A DNA stretch of 64,000 bases. It comes from Streptosporangium album (GTDB taxonomy: Bacteria > Actinomycetota > Actinomycetes > Streptosporangiales > Streptosporangiaceae). A program made the translations under genes and the position numbers. Below the pieces are notes generated by a model that was not told the DNA's origin, searched no databases, and saw only the letters and a list, made by a program, of their open reading frames with translations. This document shows positions 26,186-34,803 of the stretch, piece after piece. The stretch is from the NCBI RefSeq assembly GCF_014203795.1, contig NZ_JACHJU010000005.1, positions 372,001 to 436,000 on the forward strand, given 5' to 3'. The stretch's first letter is position 1. The number at the start of each line of letters is the position of its first letter.

Positions 26186-26734
26186 GTGGACGACATGTGG
26201 GATGTGGTGATCATCGGGGGTGGTCCGGCGGGTTGCGCGGCTGCCCTGCGCGCCAGGCAGCTCCGGCCGCGCGCGCGGATCCTGGCCACCGCCGCCCGGC
26301 CCAACCACGTCGTGCCCCGCAGGGTGTTCGACGCCCGCCTCGTCGACGCCGCCCGCGCCCGCCGACGACGACGTCCAGTTCGTCGCCATGCAGAAGGGCG
26401 GCTGGCCCGCGTACGTGTGGTCGTTCCCGATCGGTGACGGCACCGCCAACGTCGGCTTCGGCATGCTGCTGTCCCGGCTGCGCGCCACCGGTCTGCCCGG
26501 CCGGCAGGTGCTCCACGGCCGGCTCGCCGAACTGCTCCCCCAGGTGAACGTCCGTGACCTGCGCGCCCACCGTCTGCCCCTGTCTCCCGGCCGGCCGACG
26601 CCCGGCGCAAGGAGGTGTTCGACCTGCTGGTGGATGTGGGTCTGGGCGCGGGCACGGTGCCGCTGCCGCTGGCGTGTGCCGTGGCCGGCCGCTGGCTGCT
26701 GAACGGGCTTCGCGTCGGTGCCCGCGTCGGGTGA
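26186..26734 (+). pseudogene. geranylgeranyl reductase-like FAD oxidoreductase, deleted
   Basis: The start is a normal FAD-binding N-terminus, DVVIIGGGPAGCAAALRARQ. About 35 residues later the frame breaks, and a second frame resumes with DDDVQFVAMQKGGWPAYVWS and FPIGDGTANVGFGMLLSRLR, which is the late part of geranylgeranyl reductase-family proteins. Around 200 residues between them are gone. A third frame at the end reads VPLPLACAVAGRWLLNGLRV. It is clearly non-functional. Confidence 0.75.
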
Positions 26735-26780
26735 GGGCCGCGGGCTCGTGCGGGTGCGGTCCTTTGCCGTTGTGCGGCGT

Positions 26781-27040
26781 TCACTCCCGGGCGTCCTGTG
26801 ACGTCCGGCTCACCGCGACGGCCACCGGTGAGCGCGCCGCTCCGGCCGCGCCCGCGAAGTTCCCGGCGACGCCCGCGACGCCGTAGGCGAGCAGCAGCGC
26901 GCCGATCAGCCCGGCGTCCGCGCCGGAGATCTCCTCCAGTGCCGGCCGTACGTAGGTGAAGGTGGCTGCGGCTACGGCACCGACAGCCGCCCAGCCGCGC
27001 CGTGGGGACACTCCCGGTTCTTCCCGGGGGGAGCGGATCG
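26781..27040 (-). pseudogene. MFS transporter fragment
   Basis: About 80 residues with membrane segments (AAVGAVAAATFTYVRPALEE, LIGALLLAYGVAGVAGNFAG) match a central part of a major facilitator exporter. Both ends are missing. It lies between two other broken or shortened genes. Confidence 0.6.
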
Positions 27041-27115
27041 GTGCTGCACTTCGCGCTGTCTGTGTCACAGGACCAGGTAAACCGGTGTGCCGTACCGGGA
27101 ACAACGGCCGGTCTC

Positions 27116-27814
27116 TCAGCCCTCACGGGGGTGCGGCACCGCGCGCACCCATTCGGGGTTCCCGTCCAGGTATCCGGACATCGTCAGGCCCGCCTGGTTG
27201 AGCTCACGCTGAAGGAAGTCGTCGTCGAGGCGTCTGCTGAGGAAGAAGTGGGTCCAGCGCCGGTCGCCGAGCGTGTACTCCATGGTGGCGGCCAGAAGGC
27301 CGGGGCCCGGCCGGCTGATCTCCGTCATGCGGACGGTACGGCCGTCGGCGGCGACGGTTTCCGAGGGCTGGACGGTGTCGTACCACTCGGGGGCCTTGCG
27401 CTGCAGGATCACGCATCCGTCCTCGGCGACATGGTCACGGCAGGCGCGCAGGAACCCCCGGCGCAGTCCGTCGTCGGCCGTTTCGATCACGAACGACATG
27501 AGCAGGACGACGTCGAACGTCCTGTGCAGCGTCAGGGACTGGATGGGCGAGCAGACGGTCTCGGCCCCCTTGATGTGGGCGAGCATCTCGGGCGACTCGT
27601 CCACGGCGACGACCTCGTGGCCGAAGGACAGGAGGCTGTGGGTGATCCGGCCCGCACCCGCCCCGAGCTCCAGGATGGATGCCCCCTGGGGGATCGCCGC
27701 ATGGACGAGCTCGGGCTCACCGTTGGGCTTCAGCATGGCGTAGTGGTCGACCGCGCATCCGTCCGGAGTGATCGTTCCTGGGCCGGTGCCGTGATACAGC
27801 TTCCGTGAAGTCAT
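27116..27814 (-). CDS. class I SAM-dependent methyltransferase
   Basis: The 232-residue protein has motif I ILELGAGAGRITHSL, the acidic residue after strand 2 in VVAVDESPEML, and motif IV-like FDVVLLMSFVIE, the Rossmann methyltransferase pattern. The C-terminal half (ATMEYTLGDRRWTHFFLSRR) resembles small-molecule methyltransferases acting on metabolites. The start may be ATG 27814 (weak GGTGA upstream) or ATG 27823. The substrate is unknown. It lies directly downstream of the shortened HTH gene. Confidence 0.85.
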   Translation of the reverse strand: MTSRKLYHGTGPGTITPDGCAVDHYAMLKPNGEPELVHAAIPQGASILELGAGAGRITHSLLSFGHEVVAVDESPEMLAHIKGAETVCSPIQSLTLHRTFDVVLLMSFVIETADDGLRRGFLRACRDHVAEDGCVILQRKAPEWYDTVQPSETVAADGRTVRMTEISRPGPGLLAATMEYTLGDRRWTHFFLSRRLDDDFLQRELNQAGLTMSGYLDGNPEWVRAVPHPREG

Positions 27815-27816
27815 GA

Positions 27817-28194
27817 TCACCATTGTGCGTCAGGGCTGCCGCGGGTGCGCGCCGAAGCCGTCCTGCGGGATCGGCGTCGTCGGCTACGGCCGGTGGCGGA
27901 CCTGCTTTCCCGGTGCTTGCGGGGGCGGTTCCTCGATCGGGAACAGGATCGGGCTGAGGAGGTGCTGCGTGCGAGCAGCCGGTACCGGCGTTCCACGGCG
28001 CCGCGCACCCGCTGCTCGCCGTCCACCGCCAGGATGCCCGCGTCGGCGAGCAGGCCGACGTGCCGGTACATGGTGGCCTTCGTGACCTCGGGCATCCGGG
28101 CGCACAGCTGGGAGGTCGTGAGGATCCGCCCGCCGGACATGGCGTGCACGATGCGCAGCCGGACCGGATGCGCGAATAGTTCCAGCGTGTCCAC
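27817..28194 (-). pseudogene. HTH regulator (ArsR-like) with broken C-terminus
   Basis: The first 75 residues form a normal winged helix: DTLELFAHPVRLRIVHAMSG, LTTSQLCARMPEVTKATMYR and HVGLLADAGILAVDGEQRV. Translation starts at GTG 28194. After ERRYRLLA the sequence turns into Arg/Ser-rich nonsense, and the effector domain expected in this family is absent, so the protein is truncated by a frameshift or deletion. The DNA-binding part could still act. The perfect inverted repeat at 28217-28254 lies immediately upstream. Confidence 0.65.
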
Positions 28195-28216
28195 TACATG
28201 GTCTCATATGCGATAC

Positions 28217-28254
28217 CGTTCGCAAATAAGATACTGTTTTCAAACTTGCGAACG
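28217..28254. promoter_or_regulatory. operator-like inverted repeat in divergent promoter region
   Basis: CGTTCGCAA (28217-28225) and TTGCGAACG (28246-28254) are exact reverse complements, 20 bp apart, in an unusually AT-rich stretch with two GATAC repeats. It lies between the HTH gene (-) and the hydrolase gene (+), where a regulator operator would be expected. No experimental support. Confidence 0.55.
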
Positions 28255-28319
28255 TAAGACTGTGCGCCGGGCGTGCGCCGAGCCCCTGCGGCATGCCCCC
28301 CGACCCCGAAGGAGCAGCG

Positions 28320-29249
28320 ATGCGGCACCAACCACCTGAGGACCGTCCTGAGCCGACGACCGCCGCGCCGCCGCTGGGTCGTCTCTGGGAGGTAGGGGAA
28401 CGGCGGTTGCTGCTCCACCGCTCGGGCGCTGGAGGCCCCAGCGTGGTCTTCCTGCCCGGGGCCGGACTGGTCGGCCTGGACTTCCTGAATGTCCACGACC
28501 GCGCCGCCGAGTTCACCACGAGCGTGCTCTACGACCGTGCCGGAACAGGCTGGAGCGACCGGGTCGACCTGCCCCGCACCCCCGCCGAGGTCGCCGGCGA
28601 GCTCCGCGGCCTCCTGCGCGCCGCCGCCGTGCCCGCCCCCTACCTGCTGGCCGGTCACTCCCTGGGCGCCTTCTACGCGCGCCGCTATGCGCAGCGCTTC
28701 CCCGAGGAGGTGGCCGGCCTTCTTCTGCTTGACCCCGGTCACGAGGACATCCTCTCCTACATGCCGCAGCAGGCCGCCGAGGTCGCCGAGCAGATGAAGC
28801 CGGACCCGGCGCGGATGCCGGAGCTGACAGCCGAGCAGATCCAGGCCGCCCGTGCGGCGTTCGCGCGGATATACGCACGATGGCCGGACTCGGTCCGCGA
28901 GGCGCTCATCGAACACAACCTCACATCGTGGCGGACCAGCATGCGGGAGACGGAGAACTTCGAGACCGAGGTCTACGACGAGCTCCGCCGTGGAGGAGGG
29001 CTACCCGACGTCCCGTTGATCGTGCTCACCGCCGGGGGCGGCAACCCCTACTGGGCGCGGTTCATGTCCGAAGATCTCATGCGCGAGGCGCACGACGGTG
29101 TGCGTGCCCTGCACGCGGCGATCGCTGAATCCGTTCCGCGGGGTGAGCAGCGCCTGGTCGAGGGCGCCTCTCACCAATACCTCCACGTGGAGCAGCCGGA
29201 GGTCGTACTCCAGGCGATCCGCGATCTTCTGGGCAGAATGGACAGGTGA
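28320..29249 (+). CDS. alpha/beta-fold hydrolase
   Basis: The 309-residue protein has the oxyanion region VVFLPGAGLVG, nucleophile elbow GHSLG with Ser, acidic LLLDPGHED and a late His in GASHQYLH, giving a full Ser-Asp-His triad. It is likely an esterase or epoxide/lactone-type hydrolase; the substrate is unknown. GAAGGAG before ATG 28320 supports that start; an upstream ATG at 28293 is less well placed. It is divergent from the HTH gene with an inverted repeat between them. Confidence 0.88.
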   Translation: MRHQPPEDRPEPTTAAPPLGRLWEVGERRLLLHRSGAGGPSVVFLPGAGLVGLDFLNVHDRAAEFTTSVLYDRAGTGWSDRVDLPRTPAEVAGELRGLLRAAAVPAPYLLAGHSLGAFYARRYAQRFPEEVAGLLLLDPGHEDILSYMPQQAAEVAEQMKPDPARMPELTAEQIQAARAAFARIYARWPDSVREALIEHNLTSWRTSMRETENFETEVYDELRRGGGLPDVPLIVLTAGGGNPYWARFMSEDLMREAHDGVRALHAAIAESVPRGEQRLVEGASHQYLHVEQPEVVLQAIRDLLGRMDR

Positions 29250-29279
29250 CGGCAGGAGTCCTGCGACTTCAACGGTGAC

Positions 29280-29625
29280 GCACGCGCCGAGCCCGCCGGT
29301 CAGCACCGCTGCCCGCTGCTGCGCAGCAGGTCGGCGCCCAGCGCGTCAAGCCGCTCGCCGGTGCCCCGCTCCCGCCGGCCACAAGTACGGCCGAAGCGGC
29401 GCGAACTCTGCTTTCGGCCGATGGCGGCACCGGCCCGGGCTCGCAGGATGAGCCCATGTCATCGGCGATGAACTCGACCAGTTCGTCGATGGACCGCCCG
29501 GCAGCGGGCGCGTCCAGGTCGGGTTGCGGGCGTGTTCCAGCGCGGCCATCAGGAGGTCCTCTTTGGACCGCCAGCGCCGGTAGACGGTCAGTTTCGCCAC
29601 ACCGGCACGCTGGGCGACGGCTACG
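29280..29625 (-). pseudogene. TetR-family regulator remnant
   Basis: One frame holds the end of a TetR DNA-binding domain, AKLTVYRRWRSKEDLLMAAL, and another continues DLDAPAAGRSIDELVEFIAD. The first helices are replaced by monooxygenase-derived sequence and the effector domain is scrambled. At least one frameshift and one 5' deletion are present. Confidence 0.65.
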
Positions 29626-29705
29626 GGCCAGCGGGCGCCGCTCGCCCTCGTAGGTGTCGAGGAGTCGCTGGTCGGCGCTGCCGCGGGCCACCAGCATCAG
29701 TGGGT
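29626..29705 (-). pseudogene. FAD monooxygenase C-terminal scrap
   Basis: Only GSADQRLLDTYEGERRPLA remains, a signature of the C-terminal part of p-hydroxybenzoate hydroxylase-like FAD monooxygenases. It is fused to the TetR remnant in the same frame region, which suggests that a deletion joined two formerly neighbouring genes. Confidence 0.6.
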
Positions 29706-29735
29706 TGCTTCGACGGCTGCGCGTCTGGGTTCGTC

Positions 29736-30680
29736 CTAGGGCTGCGGCCCCACCGTCCAAGACCGGAGCTTCTCGGGGTTGTGTACCGCCCAGATGTGCT
29801 TGATCCGGTCGCCTACGACGTCGAACGCCATCACCACCACGATGACGCCGTCTCGCTGAGCCACCAGACCGGGCTGACCGTTGACCGTACGCTCCAGGAT
29901 CACCAGGTCGGGCACCCTGCCGGCGAAATCGACGGCGTAGCGCGCGATCCGCTCGCCGCCTTCGACCGGGCGGAGCACGGCGCTGGCGAGGCCGCCGCCG
30001 TCGGCGATCGTCGTGGCGTCGGGGTCGAGGAGGCCGATGAGGGCGTCGATGTCCTTGGCTTCCCATGCCTGCTTGAAGGCTCTGACGATGTCGGCGCGCT
30101 GGGCTGCCGATGTCGCGGGAGCCTGCGAGGCGCGGATGCGACGGCGGGCCGAGGAGGCCAGCTGGCGACAGGCCGCCGGCGTACGGCCGACGATCTCGGC
30201 CACTTCGGCGAAGGAGTAGCGGAAGACATCGTGCAGGATGAACGCGACGCGCTCGGCCGGGGTCATCGATTCGAGCACGACGAGGAAGGCCATGTTGACC
30301 GACTCGTCGAGGGTGACCCGGTCGGCCGGGTCGACCGTGGCGCCGCCCGGCCGCCCGCTGATCCACTCCGTACGGTCGGGCAGCGGCTCGGGGATCCATT
30401 CGCCCACGTAACGCTCCCGCCGTGCCCGTGCCGAGCCGAGCAGGTCGAGGCAGATGCGACTGGCGACCCTCGTCAGCCAGCCACCAGGGGATTCGATGCC
30501 TTCCTGCTGCTGTCGGGACATGGCGTACCAGCGGGCGTAGGTCTCCTGTACGACATCCTCGGCATCGGCCAGGGAGCCCAGCAGCCGGTAGGCGAGATTG
30601 ATCAGCTGACGCCGCTCGCTCATGATCGCGCTCAGGCCCGGATCGAGCCGGCCGTCTCCTGGCCCGGATGGGGCGGTCAT
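29736..30680 (-). CDS. sigJ: ECF41/SigJ-type RNA polymerase sigma factor
   Basis: The 314-residue protein has region 2 (NLAYRLLGSLADAEDVVQET), region 4 (MTPAERVAFILHDVFRYSFA with EIVGRTPAACRQLASSARRR) and a C-terminal SnoaL-like domain (DIVRAFKQAWEAKDIDALIG) ending in the NPEKL motif typical of ECF41. The fused SnoaL-like domain modulates activity, so no separate anti-sigma factor is expected. ECF41 factors usually control a neighbouring carboxymuconolactone decarboxylase, oxidoreductase or epimerase gene; here the neighbours are a decayed hydrolase and a short CMD-like frame at 31071, consistent with a decayed target locus. Confidence 0.88.
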   Translation of the reverse strand: MTAPSGPGDGRLDPGLSAIMSERRQLINLAYRLLGSLADAEDVVQETYARWYAMSRQQQEGIESPGGWLTRVASRICLDLLGSARARRERYVGEWIPEPLPDRTEWISGRPGGATVDPADRVTLDESVNMAFLVVLESMTPAERVAFILHDVFRYSFAEVAEIVGRTPAACRQLASSARRRIRASQAPATSAAQRADIVRAFKQAWEAKDIDALIGLLDPDATTIADGGGLASAVLRPVEGGERIARYAVDFAGRVPDLVILERTVNGQPGLVAQRDGVIVVVMAFDVVGDRIKHIWAVHNPEKLRSWTVGPQP

Positions 30681-30874
30681 GGTGTCGCCGGCTCCCTATG
30701 TCGCATCTGCCCTCACCCAGTTCGACGAGACATCGCGTCGAACTGTGAGGTCGGCGAATCGCCTCACATTCCCAGCGGTTGTGTCGTCGTACTACTGAGA
30801 CATCATCCAGCACGCAGGAAAGCTGGGCGACCCGGCCGGTATGCGGATCGCCGTCGAGAACCCGCGCCGGAACG

Positions 30875-30974
30875 CGTGATCGTCCCCGCGGCCGGCCACT
30901 TCGTGATGGAGGACCAACCCCACCAGGTCGCAAGCCTCCTCCACGACTTCCTGCGGAAGGACCATCGGCCGTGA
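30875..30974 (+). pseudogene. alpha/beta hydrolase C-terminal scrap
   Basis: VIVPAAGHFVMEDQPHQVAS followed by a short helix and a TGA is the catalytic-His end of an alpha/beta hydrolase. The rest of the gene is gone; sequence upstream is antisense to the sigma factor gene. Confidence 0.65.
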
Positions 30975-31070
30975 CGAGGAAAGGGGGCCTGGCAGCCGCG
31001 GAATCCCATACCGCTTCCGACCCGTCGGAGCAGTGAAACACCGCTGAGATTTAGAAGGGAAGACCTCGCT

Positions 31071-31214
31071 ATGTCCACGCCCACGACGACCAAGCAGGAC
31101 AACCTCCAGTCGCGTCTGCCCGGCCCCACCCAGTTCTTCCCCGAGTTGGCAGCAATCTCCGGAGCCATGTCCAAGGCCACCCGGAACGGTAATGCGCGGA
31201 ACGCGGCCAGGTGA
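31071..31214 (+). CDS. short CMD/AhpD-like N-terminal fragment
   Basis: A 47-residue frame starts MSTPTTTKQDNLQSRLPGPT with GAAGGGAAG upstream, and continues FFPELAAISGAMSKATRNG. This resembles the first helices of carboxymuconolactone decarboxylase-family proteins, which are frequent partners of ECF41 sigma factors, but the catalytic CxxC helices are missing. It is probably the remaining 5' end of the sigma factor target gene. Confidence 0.5.
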   Translation: MSTPTTTKQDNLQSRLPGPTQFFPELAAISGAMSKATRNGNARNAAR

Positions 31215-31255
31215 TCTGATCTCCGTCGCCGTTGGTGGCGACAGAGATCAGATCA
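31213..31255. terminator. hairpin with GATCA repeats between convergent genes
   Basis: TCTGATCTC-CGTCGCC pairs with GGCGAC-AGAGATCAGA around a GTTGGT loop. A run of GATCA units follows. Placed between the CMD-like frame (+) and the lectin gene (-), it fits a bidirectional terminator. Confidence 0.55.
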
Positions 31256-31280
31256 GATCAGATCAGGTCTGGGCTGGCGT

Positions 31281-31772
31281 TCAGGCCCAGCGGAAGGACT
31301 GGTTCCAGCCCCCGTGGCAGGCCCAGATCTGCAGCGGCGTGCCGTTCTCGGACCTCTTCTCCCTCGCGTCCAGGCATTTGTTGTTCAAGCGGCTCCGAAG
31401 GGTCTTGTAGCCGTCGTACTTCGACGAGGACCAGTACCACTGCTGGTTGGCGTTGCCGGTGCACCCCCACATCTGAACGGCCGCACGGTTCTTGGAATTG
31501 AAGTCCCGCACGTCGAGGCACTTTCCGTTGAGCGAGTTACGGATGGTGCCGTCCTTGCGCATGGTCCAGAGCTGGTTGGCGTTCTGGTTGCACCTCCACA
31601 GTTGGACGATCACCCCGTTCTTGGGGCTGAAGTCCTTGACGTCGAGGCACTGCTCTGCCGTCGCTACCTGGATCCGCTGACCGCCGGTCGCCGCGGCGGG
31701 CCCGGCAGTGAGGACCATCCCCGAAGCGATGACAGCGAGCATGGAAGTCGTCTTCAGCCATGCACTACTCAT
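31281..31772 (-). CDS. secreted ricin-type beta-trefoil lectin
   Basis: The 163-residue protein has a signal peptide (cut near AAATGG) and three trefoil repeats, each with the CLD...QLW/QxW pattern: EQCLDVKDF...NANQLW, KCLDVRDF...NANQQWYW and KCLDAREK...WNQSFRW. Such domains bind galactose or xylan-type sugars. No catalytic domain is attached, so it acts alone or with a secreted partner. The start ATG 31772 is preferred over 31781. It lies beside mobile-element debris. Confidence 0.88.
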   Translation of the reverse strand: MSSAWLKTTSMLAVIASGMVLTAGPAAATGGQRIQVATAEQCLDVKDFSPKNGVIVQLWRCNQNANQLWTMRKDGTIRNSLNGKCLDVRDFNSKNRAAVQMWGCTGNANQQWYWSSSKYDGYKTLRSRLNNKCLDAREKRSENGTPLQIWACHGGWNQSFRWA

Positions 31773-31956
31773 GATGTCCACTCCGATGCTTCAAGTGATT
31801 GTCGGTGGCCCCGAATGGGGCTGGTTGATCTGAGGCAGGCGCGCCTCAATTTGTTGCGTCTGTGACGTATGTGTCGCTATTTGGTGATCAATCCGTTGTC
31901 AAACATCAATCCTTAACGGGCCGTCCGGCGAATGAGCGGCTCGGCCAGGCAAGGAG

Positions 31957-32330
31957 GTGTGGGTGCCGAATACCGTGTCACCTGATGCGACCTGCGTGTA
32001 CTCGCGGATGAGGCCGCCGAGTCGATCTTGCAGTAGGACACGAACGTTGCCCGTGGAGCCAGGTCGTCTCCCCTGTCCGGAGGCGTCTGGGCCAGGCCGT
32101 GGTGCGGCCGGTGCGTGTTGTAGTGATCGACGAATTCGATGAGGACTCGCTGTAGATGGCGGTGTCCGGCGATGAGCAGTCGGTCGGTGCATTCGCGCCG
32201 GACACTGCCGACCCCATGCTCGGCTATCGCGTTGGCCCACGGCGCCCGCACCGGCGTGCTGATGACCCGGACACCGGCCGAGGCGAACACCGCATCGAAC
32301 GCCGCCGTGAACCTGGCGTCCCGATTTCGC
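31957..32330 (-). pseudogene. IS3/IS481-type (rve) transposase C-terminal fragment
   Basis: RDARFTAAFDAVFASAGVRV, STPVRAPWANAIAEHGVGSV, CTDRLLIAGHRHLQRVL and DHYNTHRPHHGLAQ are the end of the DDE integrase core with its final Glu region. The expected tail GGLIREYTQVA lies in another frame, so a frameshift occurred near 32050. The first two-thirds of the gene is missing. Confidence 0.75.
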
Positions 32331-32459
32331 ACTTCGCCCAGGTCAGTGGCTTCAAGATCAACCCATGGCCGGTTTTGGCCGTATTCGGGACCTTGCCGGC
32401 TAACTCGCGACACGCGGGCAACGGTTCGTGATCTGGACTGTTGTGTCCAGGATCATGCG

Positions 32460-32648
32460 GTGCGCGGCCGTAACTCGCTCCCTACATTTGCTGACGCGCA
32501 GTTCGCGGGCGCGTTCGGAGCCGAGGGTAAGCCTGGCTGGTCTCCGGGCCGGCTGGCGTTGATCACCGTGCTGCAGCGGGTGGAGAACCTGACCGACCGC
32601 CAGGCCGCCGAGGCCGTCCGCGCCGACCTGTCCTGGAAGTACGCGTTC
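32460..32648 (+). pseudogene. IS1182-like transposase, 5' exon
   Basis: Sixty-three codons from a possible GTG (GRNSLPTFADAQFAGAFGAE and on) end at WKYAF exactly where the intron GTGCGCC begins. The start of the transposase proper may lie a little further upstream in another frame. Without splicing, translation runs into the intron. Confidence 0.7.
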
Positions 32649-33248
32649 GTGCGCCACGAGGCGCCACCGTTCCGGATGGGGGTGGAAGACCCCCGTCTCC
32701 GGATTGTCGCAGCAGTTCGGTGAAGCTGAGGGCAGCTCGATCGTGGAGACGCACGGGAGAGTGGCAAGCGGCCCTGACAACGACGGGACGCACCGGGACT
32801 GCCAGACGGTGCGGGTCCGGCAAGCGAGATGAGATGCCGTACGCGAGGAACCAGCGTCTGAAGCTCCGTAACATTTCCACCGGCTCGAATCTGGCGGATC
32901 TGGGCCGGGATGCAGTGCACGCCGCCGGAAGCTCGGCGGCGACTTCGAAGCCGGTTAAGTGCGACGGTGAGGAGGCCACGCCGAAGGTCTGCGGCGTAGG
33001 TGTGGCGATGCTGCCGGGGTACAGCTGGGCGGCGTGCTCGTCGACCGGGTGGTGGTGAACGTGGGAAGCGGTCTGGTGCCGCCCACCCTGTCCGGCGGCC
33101 AGCCGGATGGAGGGCAGGCACGTCGTCGGCTGACGGCATCAGGCCGTGGCGGAGTCCTCGTAGTAGTCCGAGCGCGCGAAAGGCGCGTACACGGCGAAGG
33201 GGGACAGCAGATCAGCAGCCGAAGAACTGGAAGGCCGGGAGGTCGCCG

Positions 33249-34673
33249 GTGAATACCGACGAACTGGAGTACGCCTTACTCAAGGCGGAGCGCCGGGTAC
33301 TGGAGATCCAGACCAAGCTGCACCGTTGGGCCCGCAAGGTCCCTCAACGCAGGTTCGATGACCTGTTCAACCTCGTCGCCGATCCCGCGTTCTTGCTGAT
33401 GGCGTGGACGCGGGTGCGGGGTAACAAGGGAGCCAGGACCGCCGGGGTAGACGGTGAGACCGCCTACTACGTGGAAACGGTGCGGGGCGTCGAGGTTTTC
33501 CTCGGTGAACTGCGGTCGCAGATCAAGGACCGTAGTTTCCGCCCGTTGCCGGTCCGGGAGCGGATGATCCCCAAGGCGAATGGCAAGTTGCGTCGCCTGG
33601 GGATCGCCACGATCCGTGACCGGGTGGTGCAGGCATCTCTGAAGCTGGTGCTGGAGCCGATCTTTGAGGCGGATTTCCTGCCGTGCTCCTACGGGTTCCG
33701 CCCCAACCGTCGGGTTCATGACGCAATAGCCGAGGTGCACCTCCTGGCCTCCCACTCCTATGAGTGGATCGTGGAGGGCGACATCACGGCCTGTTTCGAC
33801 GAGATCTCACATTCGGCCCTATTGGACCGGGTGCGCGCTCGCGTCGGTGACAGACGCGTCTTGACCTTGGTGAAGGCGTTCCTCAAGGCTGGGATCCTCG
33901 GGGAGGATCGGGAGCTGCGAGAGAACAACACCGGCACCCCGCAAGGATCGATCTTGTCCCCGTTGCTCAGCAATGTGGCCCTGTCGGTGCTGGACGAACA
34001 CATCGCCCGAGCACCAGGAGGACCAGCGAGCACCGCGTGGCAGCGTCGCAAACGCCGACGAGCCGGGCAGCCGAACTATCGGCTGATACGTTTCGCCGAC
34101 GATTGGTGCCTGATGATCTCGGGCACGCGTGACGACGCCGAGGTGCTGCGGGAGGAGATCGCCGGGGTCTTGGCCCCGATGGGTTTGCGCCTGTCGTCGG
34201 ACAAGACCCTGATCACCCATATCGACGTGGGCCTCGATTTTCTCGGGTGGCGCATCCAGCGTCATCGCAAGCGAGGCACTGATCGGTACTACGTCTACAC
34301 CTATCCCTCTCGCAAGGCCGTCAAGGCCGTGATGGGCAAGGTGCGGGCGCAGTGCCGCAAAACAGGCACCGGAGTGCCACTGGATGCCCTGCTCATCTCG
34401 CTGAACAGGATGCTGCGGGGCTGGTGCGCCTTCTTCCGGCCCGGCGTCTCCAGCGCCACCTTCCAGTACTTGAGCTCCTACGTCTGGGGCCAGGTCATCA
34501 GGTGGTTACGCCGGAAACACCGCCGGATCACCTGGAAGGAGCTGCGCCGCCGCTATTGTGCAGGCCGGTGGTGGCCGGTCGGCGAGGAACGGGAGCTGTT
34601 CAACCCGGCGAAGGTGAGCACCACGCGCTACCGCTACCGAGGTTCCGCCATCCCTTCCCCCTGGCCGGCCTGA
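33249..34673 (+). CDS. ltrA: group II intron reverse transcriptase/maturase
   Basis: The 474-residue protein starts at GTG (VNTDELEYALLKAERR). It has RT domains with NKGARTAGVDGETAYYVE, KANGKLRRLGIATIRDRVVQ, CSYGFRPNRRVHDAI, EGDITACFDEI, GTPQGSILSPLLSNVAL and the catalytic RFADDWCLM (FADD replacing YADD). The maturase X region (MLRGWCAFFRPGVSSATFQY) follows. I see no HNH endonuclease domain at the end. It would splice and mobilise its own intron RNA. The frame extends upstream to 33000 but without conserved sequence. Confidence 0.93.
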   Translation: MNTDELEYALLKAERRVLEIQTKLHRWARKVPQRRFDDLFNLVADPAFLLMAWTRVRGNKGARTAGVDGETAYYVETVRGVEVFLGELRSQIKDRSFRPLPVRERMIPKANGKLRRLGIATIRDRVVQASLKLVLEPIFEADFLPCSYGFRPNRRVHDAIAEVHLLASHSYEWIVEGDITACFDEISHSALLDRVRARVGDRRVLTLVKAFLKAGILGEDRELRENNTGTPQGSILSPLLSNVALSVLDEHIARAPGGPASTAWQRRKRRRAGQPNYRLIRFADDWCLMISGTRDDAEVLREEIAGVLAPMGLRLSSDKTLITHIDVGLDFLGWRIQRHRKRGTDRYYVYTYPSRKAVKAVMGKVRAQCRKTGTGVPLDALLISLNRMLRGWCAFFRPGVSSATFQYLSSYVWGQVIRWLRRKHRRITWKELRRRYCAGRWWPVGEERELFNPAKVSTTRYRYRGSAIPSPWPA

Positions 34674-34707
34674 GATGAAGACAACGCGCAGCACAGCGGG
34701 GTCTGTG

Positions 34708-34801
34708 GAGCGCCCGGTGCCTTGAGAGGGGCACGCCGGGTGCGGGAAGCGGTCCGGGGAAACGGCCCGACTGAAAAGTCGGGACCGCGCCCCGGGCCGA
34801 C
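34708..34801 (+). ncRNA. group II intron domains V and VI
   Basis: Domain V is GAGCGCCCGGTGCC-TTGA-GAGGGGCACGCCGGG (about 34708-34744), with the long paired stem and AGC-like catalytic triad region. Domain VI is the following stem (GCGGTCC...GGACCGC with inner CCCGACTGAAAAGTCGGG). The intron ends near 34801-34803. Confidence 0.75.
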
Positions 34802-34803
34802 TT

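Larger units (their letters stand above)
32649..34803 (+). mobile_element. group II intron, about 2.15 kb, apparently complete
   Basis: The 5' end GTGCGCC fits the group II consensus, an RT/maturase is encoded inside, and domain V and VI precede a GGGCCGAC-type 3' end. The insertion separates codons WKYAF and HGLEL of the transposase. The exact 3' boundary is uncertain by two bases: joining 32648 to 34804 restores the frame, while the RNA consensus would end at 34801. Confidence 0.85.

Noticed and set aside
27002-27808. 268-codon plus-strand frame over the methyltransferase
   Set aside because: It is antisense to a protein with clear SAM-binding motifs and has no domain of its own.
29532-30974. 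480-codon plus-strand frame across the sigma factor
   Set aside because: Only its last 30 residues resemble a protein (hydrolase end); the rest is antisense to SigJ.
31240-31266. GATCA tandem run as a CRISPR or microsatellite locus
   Set aside because: The unit is 5 bp with only a few copies, has no spacers, and adjoins a terminator-like hairpin.
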